Position numbers and translations under genes: made by a program
DNA from: Acanthosoma haemorrhoidale
Lineage: Eukaryota > Arthropoda > Insecta > Hemiptera > Acanthosomatidae
Assembly: GCA_930367205.1 (NCBI GenBank)
Contig: OV884011.1
Span: forward strand, 116,743,866 to 116,807,865
Length of the DNA: 64,000 nucleotides
Direction of reading: 5' to 3'
Shown: one piece after another, positions 1 through 12,834 of the stretch
How positions within the stretch are numbered: position 1 is the stretch's first letter
Layout of the letters: each line of letters begins with the position of its first letter
The notes under the pieces: model-generated
The model's database searches: none
The model's input: the letters and a program-made list of their open reading frames with translations, nothing else
What the model was told of the DNA's origin: nothing

Positions 1-57
1 TGCTGGAGCCATTACAACACAGAGGCTTAGCAAATCTGCTGCTACCACCCCTAAAGT
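1..57 (-). CDS. GLDC: GLDC exon 6 (partial, cut by window edge)
   Basis: 19 codons after acceptor CTTAAG, reading [19 protein letters not shown], which matches the family segment ending in the conserved ADLL..C. It runs off the left end. Confidence 0.9.
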
Positions 58-3000
58 CTTAAGGCAACAATACAATTTAATAATTTATTCTAACATAAAT
101 TGTTTGAATGCGAGAGCCGCATTAAGTATATTAATGAAGTACTAAAAGAACTTACACCATGTTCATGGGCTTTAGAAAAAATGTCTGTATAGTCATCAAG
201 GTTTCCTTCAGTATCAGGGTATTGAAGTAAAACACCAGATACATCATGATTACTGAAGTCCATATTTCTCGGTGGTAAAATAACAACTTTCAGCCCAAGA
301 GATTCAGCCCTTGTTTCAACCACCCCCAGTGTCTGAGGGTGAACCTTGTCTCCAACAAAGAGGGTTTTCCGCTTATTGTGCCTGAAACAGCACATAAACA
401 ATATAAATTCAAGGTTAACTTTCTGAAACAATTATTATAATCTTGACTAACTAAAAGGACTGAAATTCGTTGCTATTTTTCTCTGTCAATCAAATTTGGT
501 ACAAGTGCATTATAATAGTAATGAAAAACATGAGGTGTAGCGTAGAGCAGTGTAGATGTGAAACGAATAAATTTTCATGAAAAAAATTGAACATTTTGCT
601 CTGGATAGTTAAGTTAAAGGTAGTTTACATAAAATAATTAAAATAAACATTGTGTTCTAATCATTATAATATAAGATATAAAAGTGAAATAATAATTAAA
701 TAGAGATATAATACTAATCTATAAAATAATGTAATAATATAGCTGTTAGTTCTTTCAATTCGCCCATTAGTATCAACAATATATCTTAGTACATAGCTTT
801 TTATTTTGTCATAGGGACTAAAAATATGAGATACTGGAGTAGTTGATTAAAATTTTGTGCAAACTTCAAAGCTAAGCTAAGGCTCACTCATTTCCTACAA
901 CTTGTGATTATTAATAACAAACTCAGAAATATATGTGAAGGCATACTTATGCAAACAATGCGGTAGAATAGTTGAGTACCCTAACTTCCAAACTTTTAGC
1001 TTCCATAATAAAAAAACATGTACACTTCTAATCTTAAAAAAGAAAACAGTATTTTCTGAACAGTCCGAACCAGAAAAATAAACGAGATTTAATTGTTTTA
1101 TTGTCTCACTATGAAATTAAATTAAGCAGTAATATCCGTAAATCGACAAATATCATTTACAATTAACAATTACAATATTAATTATACTTAAGTATAGTCT
1201 TCAAATAGAGTTTAAACTATGAAATGTGTGCAAGTAGAAACAAAGGGATGTTTACCTGTAACACAAACTTAAGCCTTCAGCTGCAGCTGTACCTTCATCT
1301 AACAGGCTTGCATTTGCTACATGAAGTCCTGTCAGATCAGTGATCATAGTCTGAAAATTCAGAAGGCTTTGCAGACGCCCCTGGGCCACTTCCGGTTGAT
1401 AAGGTGTGTACTGTGTAGTCCTTTAACAAAAAAAATTGTTATTGATTTATTATTAAAAGATTCAAAATAAATACAAATTCATCAATTTTTAGTATTTAAT
1501 ATATGTATATAAATGGGATTTAAACTAATGTATTTAAATTTGTTTTGTTTCTTTTCATTTATATTTGAATTTAAGACAATCACTTGACTGTCTTTTAGCA
1601 ATCAAATTATTAGCAGTAAAAGTGAAAAATATGCTGAGCAAAGTCTCAAGGAAATTAATAATCTGCTCTTCCTGATATTGAGATTCTGATATCATTCCAT
1701 AAAAAGATCAGTATGCTCTAGCTGGCACAAAAGTAGGCATTAAACTCACTTACTCCTTAGAGCTGAACTAATCAAATTATTCAAGCATTTCTATTCAAAA
1801 TAACAAACAAACCTATCTAGCTATGAAAAGTTCTAATCTTTTACCTTCCCCATTGAAAAACAGAGGCGGTGTCTGGGCAAAACAGTAATATTGATAAAGG
1901 TAAACTAAGTGAATAGGTTCATGGAAAAAGGGTGTAAGTCCACTAGACAAAACTTTTAGGAACATGAAAAAACATAAGGGCCCTATAAATAAAGCAAAAA
2001 AAACAACAAAAAAACACATCAGGTTTATAATAGACCTTGACCCAAGTGTGTCAGATTGATTTTCAGTCAATTATCTGTAGTCGTCAAATTTTGAGGAATT
2101 TTCAAAATGCATGGACTGATGGCTTTGTTCTATGAACGAGTTGAAAAAGCAAAATATGAATGTGTTAAGCTCAAGAAAAGTTCATCTATTTGCGTGAATG
2201 CTTTATTTTACACCAAAAAAAAAATAACATAATTAAAACAGTTAATTAATCAGACTTAAAAAACATTGTAAAAAAACATTCAGGTTTTAAGTAGATCACT
2301 AATTTGCTTTCTGTAAAACCCCTCAGATGTTTATCAAAGCCAATGGGTTGTTGGCCAAATCGCGGTTAATTTTGTAAACAAACAATGCTGTCCAGCCATC
2401 TTCTTCAGTACTGTCACAAGCCTACGACAAGCTCTACTACGAGGGATTGCTTTACATCCTCAAGTCCTAATTACAAACGCAATAATTTTTTATTAAATGC
2501 AGCTAAAACTAAATAACAAATTTTTTTTTATTTTTACAAAATTAGTACTGTTAAATTTTTTTTATGCTTGTAGCCAACAAGCTTTAACTTACAAACACTT
2601 ATTTCAATTTCCTAATTTCCAATTTTTTTTTTTTAATTTCTCACAGTTGCAGAACTTGAAGGGATAAAAGCAAAATAAAAAGAGCATTGGTCAAAACTGG
2701 AGAATCAATTTCAATCTTCATAAAACAACATAGGTAGTTTTTACCTTCAGACAAAAAACTTTAATACCCATACTTTTAAACAATAAAACCATACTCGACA
2801 GAGTTTTTGTGCATTGATGAACTGAACCTTAAAAGAAGTTAAGAAAACTATTATCAGAAAAAACTAACTGAAGACAGTGCTTTGAACATGGTGTTACTTG
2901 GTTGTTACATTAGAGTCTCCTAATAAATTAAGAAAAGTTACATTAATCTGTCACATTAAGAATTTGTATCAACTAAGACATTACATACTAACTTATGTAT

Positions 3001-3901
3001 ACTATAAAAGAGATGCACTACTTTTCATGAGCAAGTATATTTTGATATCAATACATTGTACAACACTCGTTTTATTTCATAAAAAGTAAGTAGAAGAGTG
3101 GGATGATTTAAGTTATTGTAAATATGGCTATATTAACTACTATATAGTTGAAAATATATATGGTATACAAACAAATATTACCAGCCCGGATTTTCAAATA
3201 TGTTTCTTAATATGGTGTGCGGTACACATGTATTGTAGTATCCCATTCCTATGTATGTGCGATAAAGTTGATTTTTTGATGCAATGCTTCTTATTTTTTC
3301 CATTAATTCATATTCACCTGAATCATAGAAAAAAAAAATTAGTTATAAGCAATTGAGTATAAAGAACTATAAAACGGTTTACTCACCAATAGGTTCATCC
3401 ATTTCTAACAGTTTTTTTAATCTTATCTTTTCTGGAACAGCTTTAATACTTAGTTCATCCAGTGACTTTGCCAAAAAAAACATGGAAGTTAATTTAAACA
3501 GTAGAAACTTAATTTATTCTAGGTACTTACAATATATTTATTTATAAATTAATGGGAGCTCAATAACATTAAAACATCATTCAGATTTTCCTGAATAATT
3601 GTTCTTTGTTTTAGTGCTATTTTTTTTTAACAGATATAAATGATTAATTATTAGCATATTTGGATTGTTAAAAATATTGTTATTAAATTAATAGTTTACA
3701 TATTTATCAAGAAATCTGAAATTTAAAACGTACTTTGAATCCCAAAAAGTCCAGCATAGCCGTTTGATCTTCTTCCCTCGGTCCGATGTGTCGCATGGGA
3801 AATTCACCCTGTGAACTTGTAAGGCTAATGTAAGACTTAAAACGTAAGCCATGCTTTTGGTTTAAGATGGAAGAACCTAACAAATTCCTTAGGCAGTACA
3901 T
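1..3901 (-). CDS. GLDC: Glycine decarboxylase (glycine cleavage system P protein), 5' part of gene, six exons
   Basis: This PLP-dependent mitochondrial enzyme decarboxylates glycine and passes the aminomethyl group to the H-protein lipoyl arm. Exons in transcription order are 3734-3901, 3387-3465, 3182-3317, 1256-1420, 156-381 and 1-57. All junctions are GT-AG, phases are consistent, and the total is 831 nt (277 codons). The translation follows the GLDC N-terminal half closely: [11 protein letters not shown], then YIGMGYYNT, then [20 protein letters not shown], then [14 protein letters not shown], then [12 protein letters not shown], then [14 protein letters not shown]. The ATG at 3899-3901 opens a basic, Ser-rich leader ([20 protein letters not shown]) typical of a mitochondrial presequence. 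The family is about 1,000 residues, so roughly the C-terminal 70 per cent, including the PLP lysine, lies beyond the window. The gene symbol rests on family recognition only. Confidence 0.95.
156..381 (-). CDS. GLDC: GLDC exon 5
   Basis: 226 nt, acceptor TTTCAG, donor GTAAG, phase 2 to 0. It encodes [20 protein letters not shown] through [12 protein letters not shown]. The donor was placed at GTAAG rather than at the GTGTAAG two bases earlier, because only that keeps exon 6 in frame. Confidence 0.94.
382..1255. other. GLDC intron 4, AT-rich
   Basis: 874 bp between exons 4 and 5. No further exon, RNA gene or recognisable transposon was seen. Confidence 0.8.
1256..1420 (-). CDS. GLDC: GLDC exon 4
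   Basis: 165 nt, acceptor TTAAAG, donor GTAAAC, phase 2 to 2. It encodes [20 protein letters not shown] and [14 protein letters not shown], the most conserved block of the family in this region. The intron on the 5' side (1421-3181) is 1.76 kb and AT-rich; no other exon was seen in it. Confidence 0.94.
3182..3317 (-). CDS. GLDC: GLDC exon 3
   Basis: 136 nt, acceptor TTCAG, donor GTAATA, phase 1 to 2. It includes the highly conserved YIGMGYYNT motif and RNIFENPGW. Confidence 0.93.
3387..3465 (-). CDS. GLDC: GLDC exon 2
   Basis: 79 nt, acceptor CAAAG, donor GTGAGT, phase 0 to 1. It encodes [18 protein letters not shown] and following residues, matching the GLDC segment after the N-terminal helix. 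Confidence 0.92.
3734..3901 (-). CDS. GLDC: GLDC exon 1 (start codon, presequence)
   Basis: 56 codons from ATG (3901-3899) to a complete AAA codon before the donor GTACGT. It encodes the mitochondrial leader and the conserved start of the mature protein ([19 protein letters not shown]). The ATG is the first in frame; no promoter element is recognisable upstream. Confidence 0.92.
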
Positions 3902-5700
3902 TTTACAACTGACACCCTACACAGCTCAGAGTGAAAGGTTAAAGATAAAAACGATTGAATAATATCTTAACTAATCTAGATTATTTGCTCTGTATTGCAG
4001 AGATAGAACCCTAGAATTTAATTTTTAGTTATTAATATACAATATAATGAAATAATTGGTCAGTTTATAATTTATTCAGAAATATAATGATTAAAAGAAA
4101 AACATGCTATGAAATTTGTGGATTATTAATTTAATAACTAAAATTGATTGAGTTATGTTACATAATCAAATTACATAAAATAGTAGTAAACTGATTGAAG
4201 CTCATATGACATATTATGAAAGCAATATTGAATAATACCATGAAAATACAATTATCAGACATTTGACTAAGGCATGAAAGCATTCATTTGAAAGTTTCCA
4301 ATATAGATAATGAAATAAAAAAACTCTAACTGATCCACAGATCTATAGCCCTGCCATTTTCTTTCATATTATTTTAATGATTGTTTTATTGCATGCAATT
4401 GTACTGTATTAATTATAACTAAATTCTATATATTACATATATCCCAATATATATAGAATTTATATATTACACATATTTCTCAATCGCTATGCCTATAATG
4501 CTATTATATATATGTATATAAAATTAATTGTATTTATAAAATATTAGGTTCAAAAACAAACCAAGGGCCTAGGAAGTAAAATAGCACTATTGAGAGATGC
4601 CCATCAGTTCTCTTCACTATTTTTGAGGGTTGTCGGAAGTTATAGATTTTGGCTACTTTGTCTATGTATTTGTTTGTTACCAAAATAGGCTATCTCAATA
4701 TAGCCATTATTCCAGAAGCCACTTTCTCACTGTTTTCCTATCTATTGGGTTAATACAAAGGATACTCTTGGGGCATAGTGCAGTTTTAGTCCTCCCAGGA
4801 GGGGGAGAAGTCCCTTTTCTCCTAGTGACAATAGTACAGATGCGGTGTCAGTTAAGTCAGAATCAGCGAGCTCATTTCCTGTAATCCTCTAAGGAGGTCT
4901 TCAGTGTTTGGTATTATGTTGACCTGAGGAGGGTAGAAGAGGTTCCGCTGCAGAAGTCTGCATTCTAGTGCAAACATTTTTTATTTGTGGTTTGGTTGGC
5001 AAAGCAAGAAGGCATCATTCAAATAAAACAACCCTCGTAATCCTAAATATACTTTTAATATATCCTAAATAGGACTTTCCTATATGATACTTAGGAATGC
5101 TTATCAATCTCAAGTTTAAAGTAAGCATTATTAACCAAGAAAAAAACATATTCTACTTTTAAGTATATTGATTTACATTTGTTTGTATTTTAATTTCTAC
5201 TATACCTTTGTTTTATTGCACATATAAATTATTTTTAGGTATTTTCAATGAATAGGTCATAGGGGAAACCAGGCTATGTGGGCTTTTGGGGTGGCACACA
5301 GACAACTCATCCCAATTAGTTATAATAATAATTATTAATGTTTTAACGATTGGAAATTGGAATTAATGGAATGACTGGTAATTTGGGACATAATGGCCCC
5401 AGAAACGTGTGATTCGGTAGACATATAGGAAAATTGGCGAAGTGTCCACGACTGCTAAAGGGGTAGCAGCGGTTTGGTAGTAAAGGGAATTGTGTGGCAC
5501 CACTCTTCATGACCTCTTGGTGTATATGTATATGTGTATATCTTCTGTTGTTTTATGAAAATCAACAGGCGTGTGTATTTCCCACTTTTCATGTAGAATT
5601 CCAAATTTACCCACCCTCATTTTTTTTTTATCAATTTCATCAAGTCTTCATAGTTTATTTCTCAGTTATTTTCTTTCTCTGTTACAGTAGCGCCCTTTGA
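3902..5700. other. Intergenic region upstream of GLDC
   Basis: This should contain the GLDC promoter and 5' UTR, but no TATA or other defined element can be placed with confidence. There are AT-dinucleotide patches near 4430-4520. A slightly GC-richer stretch at 4740-4960 has short open frames that match nothing I recognise. The 5' end of the adjacent hAT fossil may lie here, but its terminal repeat was not found. Confidence 0.6.
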
Positions 5701-5769
5701 AAGTGAGTCCATAAGGAACTTTAAGAACTCCTCACCCGGTTTACGCCTCTTTTACTAATAATATTAGCA

Positions 5770-7773
5770 AGTGGAAAAACGAAAAGTACATTAAAACGAG
5801 ATATTCCAAAAGGGATTGGGAAGAACGGTTTTTGTTTAGGGGTGTAAACGTAACAAAACCAGTGCTTTTGATCAGTAGTGAATGTTTCAATGCCTTAGAA
5901 ATGCAATTTGGAGAGACAATTCACAAGGAGTCATTCGGATTTTGATTCCAAGTATCCAGATGGCACTGATGAGATAAGGTTTCATTTAATAAAAAAAATC
6001 GCTATGCAGTAAGCAATTATTATTCACAAAACCAATTAATGAGCGCTCTTCAATGGCAACTGCTTCCTCTAAAGTCTCTTTTCTACTGGCACACAAATTG
6101 AAACCATTCAGAGATGGAGAGCAAGCTAGCAAATATCTTTGCAAGAAAGACAAACGATCCGAACATTTCTGAACTAGTGGACGAAATAGCTCTGTCTCGA
6201 AATACGGCAATGCGCCGGGTTGACGAGATGGCAGAATATGCGAGCTCTAAGGTAATTTCGAAGCATTTGAGTTGAAAATATATTTCTTTGGTTTTAGACA
6301 AAATTTGCGACAACAAATCTGCTCAGCTGTGTGTTTACTTTTGTATGTTCAACGAGAATCATGAAACATGTGAAGAACTCCGTCAACTAGTAACAACAAT
6401 TACAGGAGAACATGTGTTTGAAGAGCTAAAAATTGCTGCTGAAGGAAAAAAAATTGGTCTGGCAAAAATGAGACATCGTTTGCTCTGTTTGGGCTCCTTC
6501 CATGGTCGGCAAACACAAGGGCTGTATTGCACTATTCTAAAACTCTTCTAAAATATCACTGCGTCATTTACCACGAAGCGTTGTGTGCCAAGAAACTGGA
6601 ATTATCTTTTGTCCAAAAACCTGGACAGACTGTAGGTTCAACAAAATACGGGTTTGTGCCTCCGATCGCAGGAAATGTTTAAATACATTGAGGAACATGG
6701 ATAAATAGTTCTCTACTGCGATGTTCGTTGGCTTTTAGGAGCAAAGTATCATATTTGGAAAGGTTCCGGAAACTACGCAGTGATGTCACTATTTATCTAG
6801 AAGACAATGAAGAACTTCCTCACATCTATCTCCTCCTTGAAGACAATGAATAGCTTTCGGATCCAGCTTTCCTCTGCGACACATGACTGCACATCTAAAC
6901 TTGTCAAACATTCAGTTGCAAGGTGAATATAATCATTCACCAAAACTTATGTATCATGTTCCATTGTTTGAGGCAAAGCTTGCCCTTTATGTGACAGATT
7001 TTTGTGAATCCTGACAACGAAAAATCAAAAGTTTAATATCTACTTCAATCCTTTAAAACTAGATTTGCTGACATTGAGTGAGAAAAATTCTTTTGTGATA
7101 TCTATACTAACCTCTTTGCAATAAAATATACTGTAGCAGTTCTCTCCTGGAATTCAAAGTGAGTTAATTGACCTACAAAACAATATTACATCAAAGTGTG
7201 CTAGGATTATAACTAAAAACGAATCATTTGATTATCTGGAGTTTGGGGAGTTCCCTTTATTAGGCGATTAAACGTTTGGTTCAGCATATCGATGCGATAA
7301 ATTGTTCTCCAAGATGAACTTTACAAAAAATGATAACAGGGTGTCATTAAACGTCTTATATTTAACAACTACTTAGATTAGTATCCAAAGTGGAGTCTGG
7401 TAAATAAAAAACAATTAAAAGCTCCACATTGAGTTTTAGCTAAGCTATGATTTGATTTAAAATTTTTTGGTTCGTTCGCGTATTTGCTACTTTAGTTTTT
7501 AAGGTGCTATATACTTCATGATAAATTCCTTGAATATCAAGTTGTTCTTAAGTATGTTTTCTGATCATTTCGATTTTACACAAGAAATATGTATCTACAT
7601 ACCTAACATTGTGATTCTTGAATCACCTATTCCTATTGCATTGAATATGCATAAAAAATATAAACTGTTCAATGTTGTGTAAGTTGCCTTTTTTTTAAGG
7701 CGGGTGTGTGTTGGACGAGTTTGTGTAACCTCGATTGTAGTAGCCCACTACCGAAAAAGGTTGGCCACTTCTG
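5770..7773 (+). mobile_element. hAT-superfamily transposon fossil (GTF2IRD2/ZBED-like transposase)
   Basis: Conceptual translation with many stops and frameshifts matches the hAT transposase class domesticated as GTF2IRD2 and SCAND3. In order: a BED-like start (RYSKRDWEERFLF near 5800), then NLERQFTRSHSDFDSKYP near 5905, then ARRVDE-like residues near 6210, then FNENHETCEELRQLVTTITG near 6345, then an IYHEALCAKKLE block near 6570, then a VRWLLGAKYH block near 6725, then NLQLQGEYNHSPKLM near 6905 and ELIDLQNNI near 7160. The right end has CAGAAGTGGCCAACCTTTTT (minus-strand reading, ending at 7773), a typical hAT terminus. The left terminus was not identified, so the start is approximate. The element cannot encode an active protein. 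Confidence 0.8.
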
Positions 7774-8213
7774 GAATGAATTAGAGAAAAACATATTCTG
7801 GGGCCAAGTTCCCTTATAATGAACAAATTCTTATAGAGAAAGAACATACTGTAGTGAGTCTAACAATTTTAAAATATATATTTAATATTTTATTTGTATT
7901 TATCAAGAGGTGTAGTAAAAGGAAGAAACTTTATTAGGAATAACAGATTATTTTAAGTTAGCATAGCTCAACGTTAAATGGGTGGTTTTCATATGTAAAG
8001 TTAATATTTTAAATGTTTCATATTTACAGTTGACTATAGAGTGAAAAAGTAATAAATACTTAATTTAAAAACATGTATAATCAGCGCTGTGGGGTATGAT
8101 CTTTGCCTTCCTGACACAGTCTCATTGACTCATTTATTGACTAACTAGCTCTGACTCAAAGAACTAGGGCTTAAGACTTAGGATTTTAGATCACTAAGCT
8201 CTTTTGTTTATTT
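7774..8213. other. Spacer between hAT fossil and Jockey LINE
   Basis: AT-rich sequence with no gene or repeat recognised. The LINE 3' boundary near 8213 is set by where similarity to the second copy (39593 onward) starts. Confidence 0.5.
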
Positions 8214-10925
8214 ATTTTATAGATCGACAACTCTATTATGATAAAAATACAATCTGCCTCATTCGGCAATAACTAATTGTGATCAATGATCTCATTCATA
8301 CCATATTTCAATTTTATTCACTCGTTCATTCATACAGCATTTACAAACAGCCCAGAGACCTCCCAAGTCCACATGGTTGTCACCTCCCTCACGTACGAAG
8401 GAGGAAGCGGAGTTTTTGGGGAAGTCCCCCACGCTCCTCCGTCAGCCGCGTCACTGCATAAGAGCCAGCGGGGACTAACCAAGAGCGCGAGAGCCACAGA
8501 CCCTCAGGACATGATTGGAGAAACTGACCATTGCCAGGACTCCCACTGTCACGCATTTATAGCAGGTCACGAGGCTACTGCCGTTTCAGTCCCCAAGGAG
8601 GTTATAGGGATGAGTGGTGGAGAGCTATGACTATGCTACGGGATTAGGGTGCTTGGATAGGTTACTATGGAATTTCATGAACTTGGAAGGGATGAGTTCA
8701 AGAATGTAGGGTATATTAAGATCATCATAAGAGGTTTTGTTGCTGATGTAATAAGGGGCATTTACTATTGTTCTCAGGACTTTTGATTGAAAGGATTGGA
8801 TGCACTTGATGTTCGACTTTTTTGCTTTCCCCCATTTCCCAACAATTCCGTATGTCCAGATTGGCTTAGGTATAACTTTGTAGATTAGTAATTTATTTTT
8901 AATCGAGAGAAGGGTTGTCCTTTGAGGTAGTCTGTACAGTTGTCCAAATCGTCTGTTTAGTTCTTGTCTTTTCAGCCTCGTTTGTGGGTTCCATTTCAGT
9001 CTTTTGTCGAGGTGGAATTCTAAATATCGTACTGTCTCAAATACAGGAAGAAGAATGGAATTAAAAAAAAACCGTGGACAGAAAATGGTAAAGGTAATTG
9101 GAGGACTTTTTGCTTCATTAAGTTTGATTCGCCATTGGTTACACCCATACTCCATCTCATCAAGGTGTTTTTGAAGGTTTTGGGATGGTATATCGGGGTC
9201 TGGATGGGATGACAGGACTGCAGTGTCAACTGAAAATGTTGCCAAGAAGGTATTGGGGGTAGAGGGGACATCATCGGTGTATAGATTATAGAGAATGGGG
9301 CCCAGGACACTGCCCTGTGGAACTCCTGCTTTTATGGGATAGTAGTTAGAATATTCTAAACCACAGCGGACTTGGAAGAAGCGGTTTGAAAGGTAAGACT
9401 GCAGGATTAGGAAAAGGGTCTGTGGTAAATATCTTTTGAGTTTGTAAAGCAAACTTGCGTGCCAGACCCTGTCAAAAACTTGAGCTATGTCTAGAAAGGC
9501 AGCAGTGCAATACTGTTTGGTTTGAAGGGCTGAGGATATGTGATCAACAACGTGGAGTCCTTGTTGAGCAGTGGAATGTCGTTGAAGGAAACTAAACTAG
9601 TGAGTAGGATAAAGGTTTTTGGATTCAACAATTGGAAGTAGACGTTTTAATAGGAGTTTTTAAAATATTTTTGAGAGGATAGGGAGTAGACTAATTGGAC
9701 GGTAAGATGAGCGATTACCCGTCATTGGGTGGTTTACCGGGTTTGGCTAATAGGGCTATAATGGAATGTTTCCAGAGGAAAGGAAAGGGCTTCGTTCGGA
9801 TAATGCAATTATATATGTATGTTAGGAAGACTGTGGCTTTATCGGTTGGAGAATTCGAGGAATAAGGATATCGTATCCGGGATATTTTCGGTAACGTAAA
9901 TTTTTAAGAAGATATTTAGCCTCAGAGGGGTTAACGGCTTTCGGTGGAAGTGAGAGAGGGATAGGTGAAGTGAGGAAATCTACAACAGTTATGCGATGCG
10001 TATGGCTTTGATGTGAAAGGTGAGGATTGAAAGTAAGGGAAAGATTCAGTGCGAATTCTTCCGACCTTTTGCCATCCGAAGCCGCCCAGGACCCATCATC
10101 ACGACGGAGTGGGTGTGAAACAGGATGATATTTTAGGATTTTTTTAGGCAGATTCCACAAGGAGTTATCCCTTGTAGACAGAGAGGAGAGGTGCGATTAA
10201 AATAATCGGAACGGAAGGATGCCAATCACCGCTTTACCAATACTGATTGTACGAGCGACAATCAGCAGGATAACGGGATCTTTGCCACACTGTTCTGGAT
10301 TGGCGTATGGATTGGATTAGGACTTTGAGATGCTGAGGTGAAGGATTTTGATTTTTAATTTTCGGAAGACGGTGGGGTGACGATGGCTCCGAAGCCGACC
10401 TCTGGATCAGAGTAGTGAAAGAATGCACTGCATCACCTATATCTTAGGATGTTTTCAGAGATAATTTGAGGTCTACAGAGTCTGTAAGAATCTGGTGGAA
10501 GCCCAATCAACTAGGCCCCTAATAAATGAACGAGGAGGCAGTTTGTGAATAGGTCTTAGGGAAATGATTAGAATCAAAGGGCTATGATCGGAGGAGAGCT
10601 CGTTAAGGCGTGCAAGTTAATAGTTTAGTGTCCCTATTTTATTGTAGAAAAAAAGTCAAGGAGATCAGGATTTCGGCTGGGATTTGATGTTTCCATGTGA
10701 GTGCAGACAGCAAAGCACGTCTTCGTGTATTTGTGTATCTTGAGCCCCAATAATGGTGCTTTGCATTAAAGTCCCCACCCACAAGGAAACTATGCGCGAT
10801 GGAGTCTAGAAAGGAGATGAATTGGGAATCAGAAATGGATTTATTGGGAGGGCAGTAGACTGATGCTAGAGTAAGGAGGAAAGTGTAGGTGCTGATTGAG
10901 ATTACTAAGCTTTAAAGAAGTAAGA
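8214..10925 (-). mobile_element. Jockey-clade non-LTR retrotransposon, inactive, 5' interrupted
   Basis: Read on the minus strand from right to left. The endonuclease domain near 10870-10680 has SVYCPPNK and the catalytic-type GGDFNAKHHYWGSR block. A linker (10430-10160) follows. The reverse transcriptase runs from about 9900 to 8640, including FLDIAQVFDRVWHASLLYKL, AGVPQGSVLGPILYNLYTDD and the degenerate active site FSVDTAVLSS (FADD expected). A 3' UTR ends near 8214. Stops and frameshifts break the frame throughout; the longest open piece is 8631-9452 (273 aa). The 5' end stops at the (GA)n tract at 10940, so ORF1 is missing. A second copy of the same family lies at 39593-41307, same strand. 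Confidence 0.9.
8631..9452 (-). pseudogene. Jockey LINE reverse transcriptase, C-terminal half (palm/thumb), remnant ORF
   Basis: 273-codon open frame. It contains the RT block AGVPQGSVLGPILYNLYTDD (about residues 43-62), the damaged catalytic box FSVDTA (residues 72-77, usually FADDTA), and the conserved C-terminal tract DKRLKWNPQTRLKRQELNRR. The tail ILELIPSKFMKFHSNLSKHP is shared with the second copy. The altered catalytic box makes polymerase activity unlikely even without the other breaks. The N-terminal part of the domain continues upstream to about 9900 with several stops. Confidence 0.88.
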
Positions 10926-10934
10926 TGTAAGGGC

Positions 10935-11364
<430 letters not shown>

Positions 11365-11554
11365 TGTTATGTCTGGATTGGAACTTAAACAGGAAAAACA
11401 AATACTTTATAACACTATTATATTGAAGGAAACAATACACTTTAATACATTGTTTACCTTGATTCGCAATGCACTGAAAACTAAAAAGGAGGTAACACAA
11501 AAGAAGCGGGATTAGACTCGATCACATGATCGATACTGCAATCGATACACAACA
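11365..11554 (-). repeat. Putative 3' LTR of the minus-strand Ty3/Gypsy remnant
   Basis: Read on the minus strand it begins TGTTGTGTATCGATTG and ends CATAACA, giving imperfect terminal inverted ends (TGTTRTG). It follows a polypurine-like GTGGGAGAC. The partner LTR is absent, so the 190-bp length is inferred from the terminal motif only. Confidence 0.5.
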
Positions 11555-12159
11555 GTCTCCCACGCTAATTAGAATAATTATGAAACATTATAGTCTGCGT
11601 AAATCAGGTGGTAAATTGAGTAACATAGTCTAGCAGTTTCCCTGGTGGCCTCCGTTCTCTGCCTGTCTCAGAATGGATTCTGGCTGGACCCTACGTTGCT
11701 CTTGTTGCTGCGGGCGGGTCGATGGTCTTGGATTTGGATCTGTCTGGACGCCTTCTGGAAGATTACTTCTTTGTTCGTCATCATTGGTTGGACTCTTGGG
11801 TGGTAGAGTAAACATCACTTTCTTCTTGGGTTTGGCGTCGCTCGCAATGAAAAACAATTGATTGATGTGCCTCTTCAGGCTATATCCAATAATATCGAGT
11901 TTAACTATGTAATGAAGCTTCCCAATTTTTGGATTACAGTTCCGAGTCTCCATGTTGGTTTGCCAGTGTGGGGGTACCACCTTGCTTGTATGCGATCTCC
12001 CACGCTTAGTTGACGTGTACCCTGAGTGGTGCTGGAAAGAGCTGGTGTTTGTGGAGGTGGTTTCAGCAGATCTAATTTAATCCGTATTCTACGTTGTAGG
12101 TACAATTCCGATGGTGATTTCCCACATGCTAGCGGGGTTGACCTGTATCGCATTAAGAT

Positions 12160-12624
12160 TTATTGGACTTTTCTTTGGAGGGGTAACGTAGAACTTGTCA
12201 TGGCCCGTAATTTCTGTGCAAAGTTCTGGATATTACGTTCTGCGATTCCGTTGGTGGTGGGATGGCCTGGTGCTATGAACTTTTGTTGAATGCCATGGTG
12301 CGTACAGAATTTGAGAAATGTTTCGCTTTTGAATATTGTTGCGTTATCTGAAACTAGGACTCTTGGTAGGCCGAGAGTTGAGAATATATCTTGAAGGTAT
12401 TGAATGGTTGAATCTGTTGTTGGTGCATTCTTGGAGAAACGGACTTCTAGCCAGCGGGACTTTGCGTCTACTAAAACGAAGAAGTGGTGGTCTTGGAATG
12501 GTCCCGCATAGTCCATATGAACCCTATCAAAATTCTCTGAGGGTTCATCCCTGTGATGGATGGGTGCTTTGGGGGGATTTTCTAATTCGTACGCATTTCT
12601 GACAAGCTCTGACAAGATGTTCAA
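12160..12624 (-). pseudogene. Ty3/Gypsy integrase core (remnant)
   Basis: 154-codon frame with an rve-type core. The three acidic catalytic residues are preserved: D in MDYAGPF, D in VSDNATIF, and E in NGIAERNIQ. The spacing matches the D,D-35-E pattern. It is separated by a frameshift from the C-terminal segment at 11905-12153 and by a stop from the upstream zinc finger. Confidence 0.88.
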
Positions 12625-12834
12625 TGTCTTTATCTAGATTTTTCGAGTAAACGTATTAGCGGGATAACTGTTTCATTTTTATAACCCCTGCATGGGTGTG
12701 ATGAAGTTCACTAAGAACTGCTTGTTGTAAGGACGTTGGAACGACTACTCGTTGTCCTTTAAAAATTTTACCGTTTTGCAGGTAGAATTCAGTGATATTA
12801 TTTTCGCCGTTCAAAAGGTCTGATTTTATTCTGG

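Noticed and set aside
1813..2070. 85-aa minus ORF in GLDC intron 3
   Set aside because: It lies inside an intron whose flanking exons join in phase without it; low-complexity hydrophobic translation.
4630..4884. 84-aa plus ORF near GLDC
   Set aside because: No domain, no splice or start context, hydrophobic AT-driven composition.
8279..8630. Plus-strand ORFs of 60 and 114 aa
   Set aside because: They lie antisense to the LINE 3' UTR; the same region in copy 2 (39656-39916) has different frames, so no protein is conserved.
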